A stretch of DNA of 64,000 bases. Origin: an uncultured Alphaproteobacteria bacterium. Its GTDB lineage: Bacteria; Pseudomonadota; Alphaproteobacteria; HIMB59. How positions within the stretch are numbered: the stretch's first letter is position 1; every line of letters begins with the position of its first letter. Where the stretch lies: the NCBI GenBank assembly GCA_902557145.1, contig CACDYZ010000005.1, forward strand, positions 1 through 64,000, given 5' to 3'. Positions 18,171-26,134 of the stretch are shown here, piece after piece. A program made the position numbers and the translations under genes. Under the pieces are notes generated by a model that worked only from the letters and a program-made list of their open reading frames with translations, made no database searches and was not told where the DNA came from.

Positions 18171-18186
18171 ATAACAGTACTGTTAT
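18171..18186. repeat. perfect 16-bp palindrome ATAACAGTACTGTTAT
   Basis: Self-complementary over all 16 bases and placed 4 bp before the first perfect IclR-type site, 99 bp after mgsC. It could be a second operator, or a short hairpin (6-bp stem, GTAC loop, then TTTATTGTTT) ending the mgd-mgs transcript. The stem is all A/T but one pair, so as a terminator it would be weak. Confidence 0.4.
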
Positions 18187-18190
18187 TTTA

Positions 18191-18211
18191 TTGTTTCATA
18201 ATTTGAAACAA
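18191..18211. promoter_or_regulatory. perfect palindromic operator overlapping the iclR ribosome-binding site
   Basis: TTGTTTCA-TAATT-TGAAACAA, with perfect 8-bp arms and a 5-bp spacer. Its right end runs into the Shine-Dalgarno AAGGAG of the IclR-family gene (ATG 18225), the position expected for an autoregulatory operator. An identical copy lies downstream of the gene at 19014-19034. Confidence 0.75.
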
Positions 18212-18224
18212 GGAGAAACCTTAA

Positions 18225-18995
18225 ATGGGGCAGGATTTAAAGTACATAAATAAATCTTTAGAAAAATCATTTAAAATTTTAGAGATACTCTCTAAATCAA
18301 TTTTTCCTCTTAAAGCTTCTAATATCTCTCGCAAGGCGACTCTTTCAAGAACGACAACTTTTAGATTACTATCTGTTCTCAGTGATCTTGGGTATATTCA
18401 TAAAAATTTAAGTTCGAATACTTATACAATGGGACACAAAGCATTTCAATTTGGTGAAACTTCTGATTATCTCCAGTCTATTTCAGAAACATCAAGAGAG
18501 ATTTTAAAAGATATATCGAGTCAAACAAATTTGATTACATACTTAGCCATGTTAGAGGGATCTCAAATTGTTCACTCTGATAAAATTTCAAATAATACTG
18601 ATGACGCAACGATAAGAACTTTTAGAATGAGGCTAGACGCACATTGTTGTGCTCTAGGAAAAGTAATGCTTGCTTATAGACCTGAAAATGAGATTTCAAC
18701 AATCTATAGAAGTTATAATTTTTACCCTCATACAAATAATACAATAATCAACTTAAATGATTTAAGAAAACAACTAACAAAGATTAGAGGTAGTGGTTAC
18801 GCCTTAAATCATGGTGAGGCTTTTGAAAATTCTTATGGTATTGGTGTAGCAATTTTAGATAAAGATAAAAGATCCTTTGCTGGAATCGCTTTATCTGGAA
18901 GCAAAAATATTCTTAATCCAAAGACAATGGATAATTACATTAATTTGTTGCAAGACGCTTCTATTAAAATTTCTAGATTAATTGTTGATAATTAA
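18225..18995 (+). CDS. IclR-family transcriptional regulator
   Basis: DNA-binding effector-responsive regulator, 256 aa, the usual IclR length. The N-terminal winged helix-turn-helix spans about 8-70: SLEKSFKILEILSK, then ASNISRKATLSRTTTFRLL as recognition region, then LGYIHKN. The C-terminal ligand domain (about 85-250) contains HCCALGKVMLAYRP, GYALNHGEAFENSYGIGVAI and FAGIALSG. It is bracketed by two identical palindromes and is the first gene before the FAD/GS/glx operon, which it most likely controls. Weaker copies near mgdA and tmoX suggest a wider regulon. The ligand is unknown; an amine or its glutamyl derivative is a reasonable guess. Confidence 0.88.
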   Translation: MGQDLKYINKSLEKSFKILEILSKSIFPLKASNISRKATLSRTTTFRLLSVLSDLGYIHKNLSSNTYTMGHKAFQFGETSDYLQSISETSREILKDISSQTNLITYLAMLEGSQIVHSDKISNNTDDATIRTFRMRLDAHCCALGKVMLAYRPENEISTIYRSYNFYPHTNNTIINLNDLRKQLTKIRGSGYALNHGEAFENSYGIGVAILDKDKRSFAGIALSGSKNILNPKTMDNYINLLQDASIKISRLIVDN

Positions 18996-19011
18996 GCCTT
19001 TTCTGATGAAA

Positions 19012-19036
19012 TTTTGTTTCATAATTTGAAACAAAA
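19012..19036. promoter_or_regulatory. perfect palindromic operator upstream of the FAD/GS/glx operon
   Basis: The core at 19014-19034 is identical to the site at 18191. Here the arms extend to 10 bp each (TTTTGTTTCA and TGAAACAAAA) around TAATT. It lies 58 bp upstream of the FAD oxidoreductase start. Two identical copies bracketing a regulator gene are strong evidence for its operator. Confidence 0.78.
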
Positions 19037-19094
19037 TGTGTTTTTTTTGGTATCTAAATCCAAAATAAAACTAATCTTGGAGGATTAAATTAAA

Positions 19095-20441
19095 ATGAGT
19101 CTACCGTCTAAATGTGAATATTTAATAATCGGTGCTGGAATACATGGCTTAAGTACAGCTTGGCATTTATGTAAAAAGTTATCTAGTAAAGGACAATTAA
19201 AAGAAAATTCAGTAGTTGTTATTGAAAAAACAAAGGTTGCAAATGGCGCGAGTGGTGTGGCATGTGGAATTGTAAGAAATAACTACTATCAACCTGCAAT
19301 GAGAAGTTTAATGGCTCACTCTGTAGATGTATGGAATGAAAATGCTGAGGCATTAACATATAAACCAGTTGGTTACATGCAAATCAATTCACAATTAATG
19401 CATGAAGGCATGTCAGAAGTTTACCATCAACAAAAAGAAATTGGCTTTGACTCAGAATTTATTGAAGGAGCCAGTGACTGCGAAAAGTACATGAAAGACA
19501 TGCTTCCAGATTGGCAAGCTCAAGGAATAACTTCTGTCTTACATGAAAAAAAGACTGGCTACGGAGCCAACAGGGGAGCGATTGAAGGATTTCATAAATT
19601 AGCCATTTCATCTGGTGCAAAAGTAATTGAGGGTGTTGAAGCAAATAATCTAATCTCCTCAAACGGTAGTGGTGCCGTAACAGCAGTAGAAACATCTGAG
19701 GGAACAATTGAGTGCACACAACTAGTTGTAGCTGCTGGTCCTTGGGTTAGAAAGTTTTGGGAAATTTTAGAGTTACCAAACTCTGTAAAAATTAAAAAAC
19801 CTGACGGGTCTTTCACTGATGAAATACCTATGTGGTCATACATGGCTCTTGAAGAAGGTGAGCTTGAAGTTGATCCACGAAGTTATAAAACAGCAAAGGG
19901 AACTGAGTACCCTGTAATTCATGTTGATACTGAGTCAACGCTTGTCTCAAACAAAACAGGTGATGTAATTCATGAAAATGTAATGTGGGGTTTTTATTAT
20001 AAACCAGATGTATACAGAAATGGTATTCAGGGAGGTTCATCTCCATATGATGTAACCAAACCTGCAAATGATATTAAACTTGATCCTTATGGACATGACT
20101 CTCTTGAATTTCAACCAAGAGCATCTTTTGAGGATAAATGGACTTCTGCTCTGGCTTTTTGTCAGAAGCAATTTGATGGATGTCACAGTAAATATAAAAG
20201 GCAAAATGCCGGCGGTATTGGATGTGTGACTCCTGATCGTTTTCCTGTATTCGACCAATATAGAGAAAACGTGTATATTATAGCAGACGCAAACCACGGA
20301 TATAAAATGGCTGGTGTTGGTGATTTAGTATCCGATGAATTGCTTGGAGGAAAGTCTGAAATTCTAGAACCTTTCAGATTTTCACGTTATGAAGAAGGGA
20401 AATTACATCCGGTTTCAAAGAGCCCATTCCCTTGGAGCTGA
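19095..20441 (+). CDS. FAD-dependent amine oxidoreductase (DAO family)
   Basis: A 448-aa flavoprotein of the DAO/sarcosine-oxidase-beta family. It has the N-terminal FAD motif LIIGAGIHGLSTAWHL (about 10-25), VANGASGVACGIVRNNY near 52, VVAAGPWVRKFW near 210, and C-terminal GGIGCVTPDRFPVFD and IADANHGYKMAGVGDL. It differs from MgdA and stands without B, C or D partners. It is the first gene of the operon after the palindrome (Shine-Dalgarno GGAGGA at 19079). By analogy with the mgd/mgs pair it may oxidise the N-substituted glutamate made by the synthase downstream. Substrate is not known. Confidence 0.75.
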   Translation: MSLPSKCEYLIIGAGIHGLSTAWHLCKKLSSKGQLKENSVVVIEKTKVANGASGVACGIVRNNYYQPAMRSLMAHSVDVWNENAEALTYKPVGYMQINSQLMHEGMSEVYHQQKEIGFDSEFIEGASDCEKYMKDMLPDWQAQGITSVLHEKKTGYGANRGAIEGFHKLAISSGAKVIEGVEANNLISSNGSGAVTAVETSEGTIECTQLVVAAGPWVRKFWEILELPNSVKIKKPDGSFTDEIPMWSYMALEEGELEVDPRSYKTAKGTEYPVIHVDTESTLVSNKTGDVIHENVMWGFYYKPDVYRNGIQGGSSPYDVTKPANDIKLDPYGHDSLEFQPRASFEDKWTSALAFCQKQFDGCHSKYKRQNAGGIGCVTPDRFPVFDQYRENVYIIADANHGYKMAGVGDLVSDELLGGKSEILEPFRFSRYEEGKLHPVSKSPFPWS

Positions 20442-20458
20442 TGTAGAGGAGGAATAAA

Positions 20459-21925
20459 ATGACGGCATTAGAAACTTACGTTGCGGAAAAAGAAAGAAAC
20501 GAAAACGTAAAAAAAGTAAGAAAAAAGATCGATGAACTTGGTATTGAATATATTTATTATCAATTTATTTCAGTTACAGGTAGAATAGTCGGTAAAGGTT
20601 ACCCCGCTGATCACTGGGAAACAGTTGCACAAAAAGGCTTCCAGTTAGTTTATGGATCAACCGCTAACTTATTTACAAATAGAAATGGTGATTACATTGG
20701 TTATGGACCAGAGGCCCACGAATTAGTCGGTATTCCAGATCCTGAAACCTTTGTTCAACTTCCTTGGGATAAAAGAATAGCTAGAGTTTTCTGTACTTGC
20801 TTCAGAAATAGAGAAGAAGTCGAAGACCCAGGTGGTTTTTTAACATCAGATTGTAGAGGAAATCTTAAAAGGCAGCATAAAGAATTTAAAGAAAAACATG
20901 GCTTAGAATTAAGAGCAGGTACTGAACCAGAAATGATGTGGTTAACCAAGAACGAAGATGGTACGCCTACAGGCTCTGGTTTCTCAAAACCTTATTGTTA
21001 CCACATTGATCAGTTTGAATCTTTAAGACCTGTTTATATGAAGGTTATTGAGTACTCTAGATTTATGGGTCTTGATATTATTCAAGGTGACCATGAAGAT
21101 GCTCCAGGTCAGTTAGAGTTAAACTTCAATTACGACGATGTATTAAGAAACGCTGATAGATTATCAACCTACAGACAGATTTGCGCTCAAGTTGCTAGAG
21201 AATTTAATTTAATAGCATGCTTCTTGTCAAAGCCATTTGTTGGCGTCTCAGCTTCTGGTTGTCACACTAATATTTCTCTTTGGAAAGATGGAGAGGATCA
21301 ACTCATTCCTTGTGGAAATGATACTAAAGCACTTCCAGGAATGAACCAAGTCTACCATCACAGAAGAGGTGGAGAAAACGTATTCATGCCAGATACTGAT
21401 GACAGAAAAATCCCAGGTAAGGTTGGTCTTAACGCAATTGGCGGTGTTATGGAACATCTTCCTGCTCTGACTGCTCTTGGTTCTTCAACAGTGAATTCAT
21501 ATAGAAGACTTTGGGATGCTGGTTTTTGGGCTCCTGTTTACGCTGACTGGGGTTACCAAAATAGAACTTGTGGCCTTAGAGTTTCTGCACCTGGAAGATT
21601 TGAGTACCGATCAGTTGACTCAGCTCACAACCCTTACTTAATGGGTTCTGGTTTATTAGCTGCCTTTGGTCATGGTATCGATGAGAAAATGGATCCAGGA
21701 AAACCAGAACAGCAAAATATGTATGAAGCAAATGCAGGAAAAGAAAAACTACCAATGACTCTTGGAGAGGCACTTGACAAATTAGATAAAGACAAACTAA
21801 TCCAAGATGCACTACCGGGCGACATGTTAAGAGTATTCACTGAATATAAAAGAGATGAATGGGAAGAATTCCTAGCAACTCCAACTCAGTGGGACCTTGA
21901 TAAATATTTGGATTGCCTACCATAA
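20459..21925 (+). CDS. glutamine-synthetase-like gamma-glutamyl-amine ligase, divergent
   Basis: A 488-aa protein of the glutamine synthetase fold. Metal and glutamate sites are kept: GTEPEMMW, GDHEDAPGQLELNF, GCHTNISLW (His269), YQNRTCGLRV and RFEYRS. The N-terminal loop carrying the ammonium-binding Asp of GS (FTDPLG in the GlnA of this window) reads FISVTG, with Ser38 in place of Asp. The second His of the HxH pair is Asn271, as I recall for GSII enzymes. Free ammonia is therefore an unlikely substrate, and ligation of glutamate to an organic amine is inferred. It has strong Shine-Dalgarno GAGGAGG, and the amidotransferase gene follows within 22 bp. Confidence 0.78.
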   Translation: MTALETYVAEKERNENVKKVRKKIDELGIEYIYYQFISVTGRIVGKGYPADHWETVAQKGFQLVYGSTANLFTNRNGDYIGYGPEAHELVGIPDPETFVQLPWDKRIARVFCTCFRNREEVEDPGGFLTSDCRGNLKRQHKEFKEKHGLELRAGTEPEMMWLTKNEDGTPTGSGFSKPYCYHIDQFESLRPVYMKVIEYSRFMGLDIIQGDHEDAPGQLELNFNYDDVLRNADRLSTYRQICAQVAREFNLIACFLSKPFVGVSASGCHTNISLWKDGEDQLIPCGNDTKALPGMNQVYHHRRGGENVFMPDTDDRKIPGKVGLNAIGGVMEHLPALTALGSSTVNSYRRLWDAGFWAPVYADWGYQNRTCGLRVSAPGRFEYRSVDSAHNPYLMGSGLLAAFGHGIDEKMDPGKPEQQNMYEANAGKEKLPMTLGEALDKLDKDKLIQDALPGDMLRVFTEYKRDEWEEFLATPTQWDLDKYLDCLP

Positions 21926-21947
21926 AGTAAAATATAAGGAGAAAAGT

Positions 21948-22889
21948 ATGTGTGGAATAGCTGGAGTAATTAATAAAAAGAAAACAGTAAACGTTGGAGA
22001 GCAAATGGGCCTAATGTTACAAGGACTTAAACATAGAGGACCTGACTCAACTGGTTATGCTATGTATGGAACACCACTTAAAAAAGGTTTTGTTATGAGA
22101 TTTAAAATATCTGAAAATGAAGCTGAAAAAGTTAATGCTAACGTTGACTCACCCGTTGATTTAAAAAATAGAAAAAACGCTGTCGATGCTATTTTAAAAA
22201 AACATGGTGCAAAAGTAACAAAGCAAAGCTCCAGCACCCCATACGCTTTTCGATATATATTTGATTTTAAAGGTGATCTCACAGATTTAGCAACAGAAAT
22301 TGAGACAGTCGAAAAAACAGAGATATTATCAATTGGTAAAGGTCTTGAACTTATAAAAGACCTAGGGGATGCCACAACTGTTTCAGACCAGTACGGTCTA
22401 AATAAATTTATGGGTACCCATGGCATTGGTCATACAAGGATGGCCACAGAGTCTGATGTTGACATAAAATCTGCTCACCCTTACTGGGCTTTTCCATTTG
22501 AAGATGTGTCAGTTGTTCATAACGGCCAATTGACAAATTATTGGGGTAACAGAAGAGTACTTGAAAGAAAAGGTTATAGGTTTAATTCAAACTGTGACTC
22601 TGAGATAATTGCAGTTTATATAGCTGACAAAATGGCCAATGGTATTGAACTTGAAAAAGCGATGCATGACAGTTTAGACGAACTAGATGGAGTCTTTACA
22701 TACGTTGTAGCTACGAAAGATCAACTTGGAATGGCCAAAGATCACATGGCTGCAAAGCCAATGGTAATCTATGAAAGCAAAGATATCGTAGCATGTGCAT
22801 CAGAGGAAGTTGCTATTAGGAATATCTTTCCTCATGAAATTAAAACTTATGACCCTTATGAAGCGGAGGTGAAAGTATGGCAGGCTTAA
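21948..22889 (+). CDS. class-II glutamine amidotransferase, second MgsA/GlxB-like subunit
   Basis: A 313-aa Ntn amidotransferase. The frame is open from 21897, but ATG 21948 with AAGGAG upstream gives MCGIAG, the catalytic N-terminal Cys. Glutamine-site loops are HRGPDSTGYAMYG, GIGHTRMATESD and VVHNGQLTNYWG. Paralogue of the gene at 15186 and 20 aa longer. It overlaps the next gene by 13 bp. In this operon it presumably releases the amine from a gamma-glutamyl amide and feeds it to the FMN subunit. Confidence 0.82.
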   Translation: MCGIAGVINKKKTVNVGEQMGLMLQGLKHRGPDSTGYAMYGTPLKKGFVMRFKISENEAEKVNANVDSPVDLKNRKNAVDAILKKHGAKVTKQSSSTPYAFRYIFDFKGDLTDLATEIETVEKTEILSIGKGLELIKDLGDATTVSDQYGLNKFMGTHGIGHTRMATESDVDIKSAHPYWAFPFEDVSVVHNGQLTNYWGNRRVLERKGYRFNSNCDSEIIAVYIADKMANGIELEKAMHDSLDELDGVFTYVVATKDQLGMAKDHMAAKPMVIYESKDIVACASEEVAIRNIFPHEIKTYDPYEAEVKVWQA

Positions 22890-23713
22890 CAAAAAAAACA
22901 TCTGCTTTTGATGATGAAAATTTATCAGGTAGATCCCAAAAACTCTTTTTTGAGGTAACCGAAGAGGAGAATTATACCTATTACGGAAACCACGAGGTTG
23001 ATTTTAATAAGAGAACTTCTATTGACTGTGAAGGGATTAACGCACACGAATTAAATCAAAAAATTAGAGACTCAATTCGAAAAGGATATGGATCTATAGT
23101 AATTAAAAATCCAGGAGCTAAACACTCTCTAGGAGTAGGGATACTAAATAAGCTTAACTTAATTTTTGAAGGAAGCTTAGGCTACTTCGGTATTGGATGC
23201 ATTGATGGCCCAACTGTTAGAGTTAACGGAAGAGTTGGATGGTCTTGTGCAGAAAATATGATGTCAGGAAAAGTTGTTGTTGAAAATAACGCTGGATCTT
23301 GTTTTGGAGCCGCTTTAAGAGGCGGAGACTTAATTGTTAAAGGTGACGCTGGCGCAAGAACTGGAATTGATATGAAAGGCGGCACCATTTTAATTGGTGG
23401 TAATGCCGGTGCTTACACTGGATTTATGATGCAAAGAGGTAGAATTATTGTTTGTGGTAATGTAAATGCAAACATGGGTGACTCTATGTACGATGGTATC
23501 ATTTTTGTTGGAGGAGAACCTCATTCCTTAGGAACTGACTGTGTTCCTGGAGAAATGAATGAACATGAGGTTAGATGGCTAGAACAAAAAATCAAAAACG
23601 CTGAGATTGATTGTAAGGTTCCAGCATCTAAATTTAAAAAATACGTTGCAGGTAGAATGCTTTGGAATTATGACAATCTAGAGCCAGCAGAAAAGAAAGG
23701 AATATTAGGCTAA
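22877..23713 (+). CDS. GXGXG beta-helix subunit, second MgsB/GlxC-like protein
   Basis: A 278-aa homologue of the glutamate synthase C-terminal domain, with an extra N-terminal segment of about 60 aa not in the copy at 16064. The helix turns are clear: GYFGIGCIDGPTVRVNG, VGWSCAENMMSGKVVV, GSCFGAALRGGDLIVKG, GARTGIDMKGGTILIGG and MGDSMYDGIIFVGGEPHSLG. The stop overlaps the start of the FMN subunit gene. It is a structural scaffold of the three-part synthase. Confidence 0.82.
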   Translation: MAGLTKKTSAFDDENLSGRSQKLFFEVTEEENYTYYGNHEVDFNKRTSIDCEGINAHELNQKIRDSIRKGYGSIVIKNPGAKHSLGVGILNKLNLIFEGSLGYFGIGCIDGPTVRVNGRVGWSCAENMMSGKVVVENNAGSCFGAALRGGDLIVKGDAGARTGIDMKGGTILIGGNAGAYTGFMMQRGRIIVCGNVNANMGDSMYDGIIFVGGEPHSLGTDCVPGEMNEHEVRWLEQKIKNAEIDCKVPASKFKKYVAGRMLWNYDNLEPAEKKGILG

Positions 23714-25047
23714 TGGCAAAACGTAATACACAATTATTAGGACAAAACTCAATCTTTACCCCAGAGGTAATGGATGATATTCATATCAAATCACAACTAG
23801 GTCGTTATCGTATGCGTGGCATGGCCTTAATGAAAAAAATACCTCACTGGGATGATTTAGTATTTTTACCTGGAACATTAACACGATTTGTTATCGAAGG
23901 TTACAGAGAGAAATGTTTAACCGAGACTATCATAGGCCCTAGAGCAAAAAATCCTATTAAACTTGATATTCCTGTTTACATAACGAGTATGAGTTTTGGT
24001 GCTCTTTCTTATGAAGCAAAAACTGCCTTAGCTAGAGGATCATCAATGGCAGGAAGTGCTACATGTTCTGGAGAAGGTGGAATGATACCTGATGAAAGAA
24101 GATATTCTCACAAATGGTACTACCAATGTATTCAATCAAGATACGGTTTTAATCCGCATCATGCTCAACTTGCCGACGCTATAGAGGTTTTCATAGGACA
24201 AGGTCAAAAAGTTGGAATGGGTGGTCACTTAATGGGCCAAAAAGTTACTGACCAAGTTGCTGAAATGAGATCCTTGCCCGCTGGTATTGATCAAAGATCT
24301 CCCGCCAGACACCCAGACTGGATGGGTCCAGATGACTTAGCTCTTAAAGTACAAGAATTAAGGGAGTTAACTGACAATCAAGTTCCAATTCAGTTGAAGT
24401 TAGGTGCTTCAAGGGTTTATGACGATGTTAGAATGGCAGCAAAATGTGATCCTGACTCTATATTTTTAGACTCTATGGAAGGTTCTACAGCTGCTGGTCC
24501 GCATATTGCAGCAGCAAATACAGGTATTCCAGGTATCGGTGCTATTCGAGAAGCAAGAAGAGCTCTAGACGACGTGGGTAAAACTGGCGAAATTTCATTA
24601 GTCTTTGCTGGTGGTATCAGAGATGGTGCTGACATGGCAAAAGCTTTAGCTTTAGGAGCTGATGCTATCGCTATCGGAACAGCTGGTTTAGTTGCCTTGA
24701 ACTGTAATAAAGATATTCCTGAAGCCGATTATGAAAAAGAAATGGGTGTTGAAGCAGGTTACTGCTATCACTGTCATACTGGTAGGTGTCCTGTCGGTGT
24801 AGCTACACAAGATCCTGTTCTTAGAAGTAGATTGGATCCAACTGAAGCGGCGGAGAGAGTTTATAATTTATTAAGCACAATGACTCTTGAGTGTCAAATG
24901 TTAGCAAGAGCATGTGGTAAGACAAATATCCACTCTCTTGAACCAGAAGACTTAGCAGCATTAACAATGGAGTCATCAGCAATGGCTAAAGTACCTTTAG
25001 CTGGAACAGATCTGACTGTGGGTGTCGATAACTACCACTCAATCTAG
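23713..25047 (+). CDS. FMN glutamate-synthase-like subunit with intact Fe-S cysteines (MgsC/GlxD-like)
   Basis: A 444-aa FMN barrel of the GltB type: TSMSFGALSYEAKTALARGS, CSGEGGMIPDERR, MGQKVTDQVAEMR and FAGGIRDGADMAKALALGADAIAIG. The segment YCYHCHTGRCPVGVATQ carries Cys351, Cys354 and Cys359. This matches a glutamate-synthase-type [3Fe-4S] site, although the first spacing (CxxC) is shorter than in E. coli GltB. The segment is collinear, without gaps, with the cysteine-less version in the copy at 16750. An electron-accepting, reductive reaction is therefore possible here and not in the first copy. It ends 9 bp before an unknown gene. Confidence 0.83.
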   Translation: MAKRNTQLLGQNSIFTPEVMDDIHIKSQLGRYRMRGMALMKKIPHWDDLVFLPGTLTRFVIEGYREKCLTETIIGPRAKNPIKLDIPVYITSMSFGALSYEAKTALARGSSMAGSATCSGEGGMIPDERRYSHKWYYQCIQSRYGFNPHHAQLADAIEVFIGQGQKVGMGGHLMGQKVTDQVAEMRSLPAGIDQRSPARHPDWMGPDDLALKVQELRELTDNQVPIQLKLGASRVYDDVRMAAKCDPDSIFLDSMEGSTAAGPHIAAANTGIPGIGAIREARRALDDVGKTGEISLVFAGGIRDGADMAKALALGADAIAIGTAGLVALNCNKDIPEADYEKEMGVEAGYCYHCHTGRCPVGVATQDPVLRSRLDPTEAAERVYNLLSTMTLECQMLARACGKTNIHSLEPEDLAALTMESSAMAKVPLAGTDLTVGVDNYHSI

Positions 25048-25056
25048 GAGACAAAA

Positions 25057-25530
25057 ATGGTTAAAAAGAAAACATCAACAGCAAAATCAAAAAAAACTGC
25101 TAAAAAATCTTCTAAACCGAAAGGTTACCAAGTTGTAGGTGGAGCTAAGTTAAAAGATAAAGAAATAAAAACATCAAGAGAAAAAATGATCGGTCAACAT
25201 ATCGGTTATCGTTATGATGTAAACTTAATTCCAGATTACAAACACCTAACTCCTTTCTTAAAACAATATATTGAGATTATGGGATGGGATGATTTAAACT
25301 GGTTAGAAGATATTCATATGGGATTTGAGGGAGACACACCCGCTGTATTTGACAGAAACGCAAATGCTTGGATCACTCTTCCTAAAAAAATTAAACTTCC
25401 AAAAAACCAACAAGACAGAGATATGTTGGCAAGAGAGCTACTTATTAAATTTCAAATGTCACCCAATCATCCATTGGTTCAATTAAAAAGAACCTATGCT
25501 AAAGGTGAAAACTTTAAGTTAGTCGAATAA
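25057..25530 (+). CDS. unknown 157-aa protein, last gene of the FAD/GS/glx operon
   Basis: No family recognised. Residues 2-24 are a Lys/Ala/Ser-rich basic tail (KKKTSTAKSKKTAKKSSKPK), probably disordered. The rest is a compact, acidic-to-neutral domain with GYRYDVNLIPDYKHLTPFL, MGWDDLNWLEDIHMGF, VFDRNANAWITLP and LLIKFQMSPNHPLVQL. No signal peptide or membrane segment. It has Shine-Dalgarno AGGAG and a 9-bp gap to the FMN subunit, and a strong terminator follows. It belongs to the operon and may be an accessory or electron-transfer-docking subunit of the synthase, but that is only a guess. Confidence 0.7.
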   Translation: MVKKKTSTAKSKKTAKKSSKPKGYQVVGGAKLKDKEIKTSREKMIGQHIGYRYDVNLIPDYKHLTPFLKQYIEIMGWDDLNWLEDIHMGFEGDTPAVFDRNANAWITLPKKIKLPKNQQDRDMLARELLIKFQMSPNHPLVQLKRTYAKGENFKLVE

Positions 25531-25541
25531 GTTTTATTAAA

Positions 25542-25564
25542 TTAGGGGGCTTTAGTCCCCCTAA
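25542..25564. terminator. bidirectional intrinsic terminator
   Basis: An 8-bp stem TTAGGGGG / CCCCCTAA around a 7-nt loop, with A/T-rich flanks on both sides. It ends the plus-strand operon and faces the convergent minus-strand pair ending at 25576. Confidence 0.75.
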
Positions 25565-25575
25565 AGCTAAAATAT

Positions 25576-26130
25576 TTAATCTTTAATCCTAATTAGCTTT
25601 GACTTTTTCCAGTTTGGAATAAATTTTATAACATCGATGTCATTCCCCAATCCTGGATTAAAATTTTTATTATGCCAGAAAATATTTTCCCAATGTTCTT
25701 CATTTTTATCGAGAATAAAGGGAGAGCATAATAATCTATAATTCGTCGATAAGTGAATAAAATCAAGGATACACGACCCTTCTTTAACTACTTTTTTGGA
25801 AATACTTGAGCTCTTGGGGAAAGTAGCAAACAAAGAGTCCGAAAATTTATCTTTATCCATAAAATATTCAGAAGATAAAAATTTATTCATCTTATCAAAT
25901 CTGTCAGCAGGATCGTATGTTCGTTTAAAAGTATGTTCAAAAAGTTTTGTAGTGTTTACTGGATCATTTTCAGATATTACAACAATAATTCTTAGGAGTT
26001 CATTACCTTTCTTATCAAGTAATATCGGTGCCATAGAAGAATTGGGTCTACCACTTTGTGTCCTAAATGCTTGAATTCTTGATTGACATTGCCAATCAAG
26101 AAATTTTTCTTGTAATACCTCTGGAGTCAT
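25576..26130 (-). CDS. unknown 184-aa protein behind gmaS
   Basis: No recognised domain. It is a soluble, mixed-charge protein with WQCQSRIQAFRTQSGRPNSSM near the N-terminus (residues 13-33, conserved-looking Cys and Arg/Gln) and NPGLGNDIDVIKFIPNWKK near the end. It starts 4 bp after the stop of the GS gene at 26135, so the two form one minus-strand operon. That pairing suggests a role linked to amine glutamylation. Confidence 0.65.
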   Translation of the reverse strand: MTPEVLQEKFLDWQCQSRIQAFRTQSGRPNSSMAPILLDKKGNELLRIIVVISENDPVNTTKLFEHTFKRTYDPADRFDKMNKFLSSEYFMDKDKFSDSLFATFPKSSSISKKVVKEGSCILDFIHLSTNYRLLCSPFILDKNEEHWENIFWHNKNFNPGLGNDIDVIKFIPNWKKSKLIRIKD

Positions 26131-26134
26131 TCGT

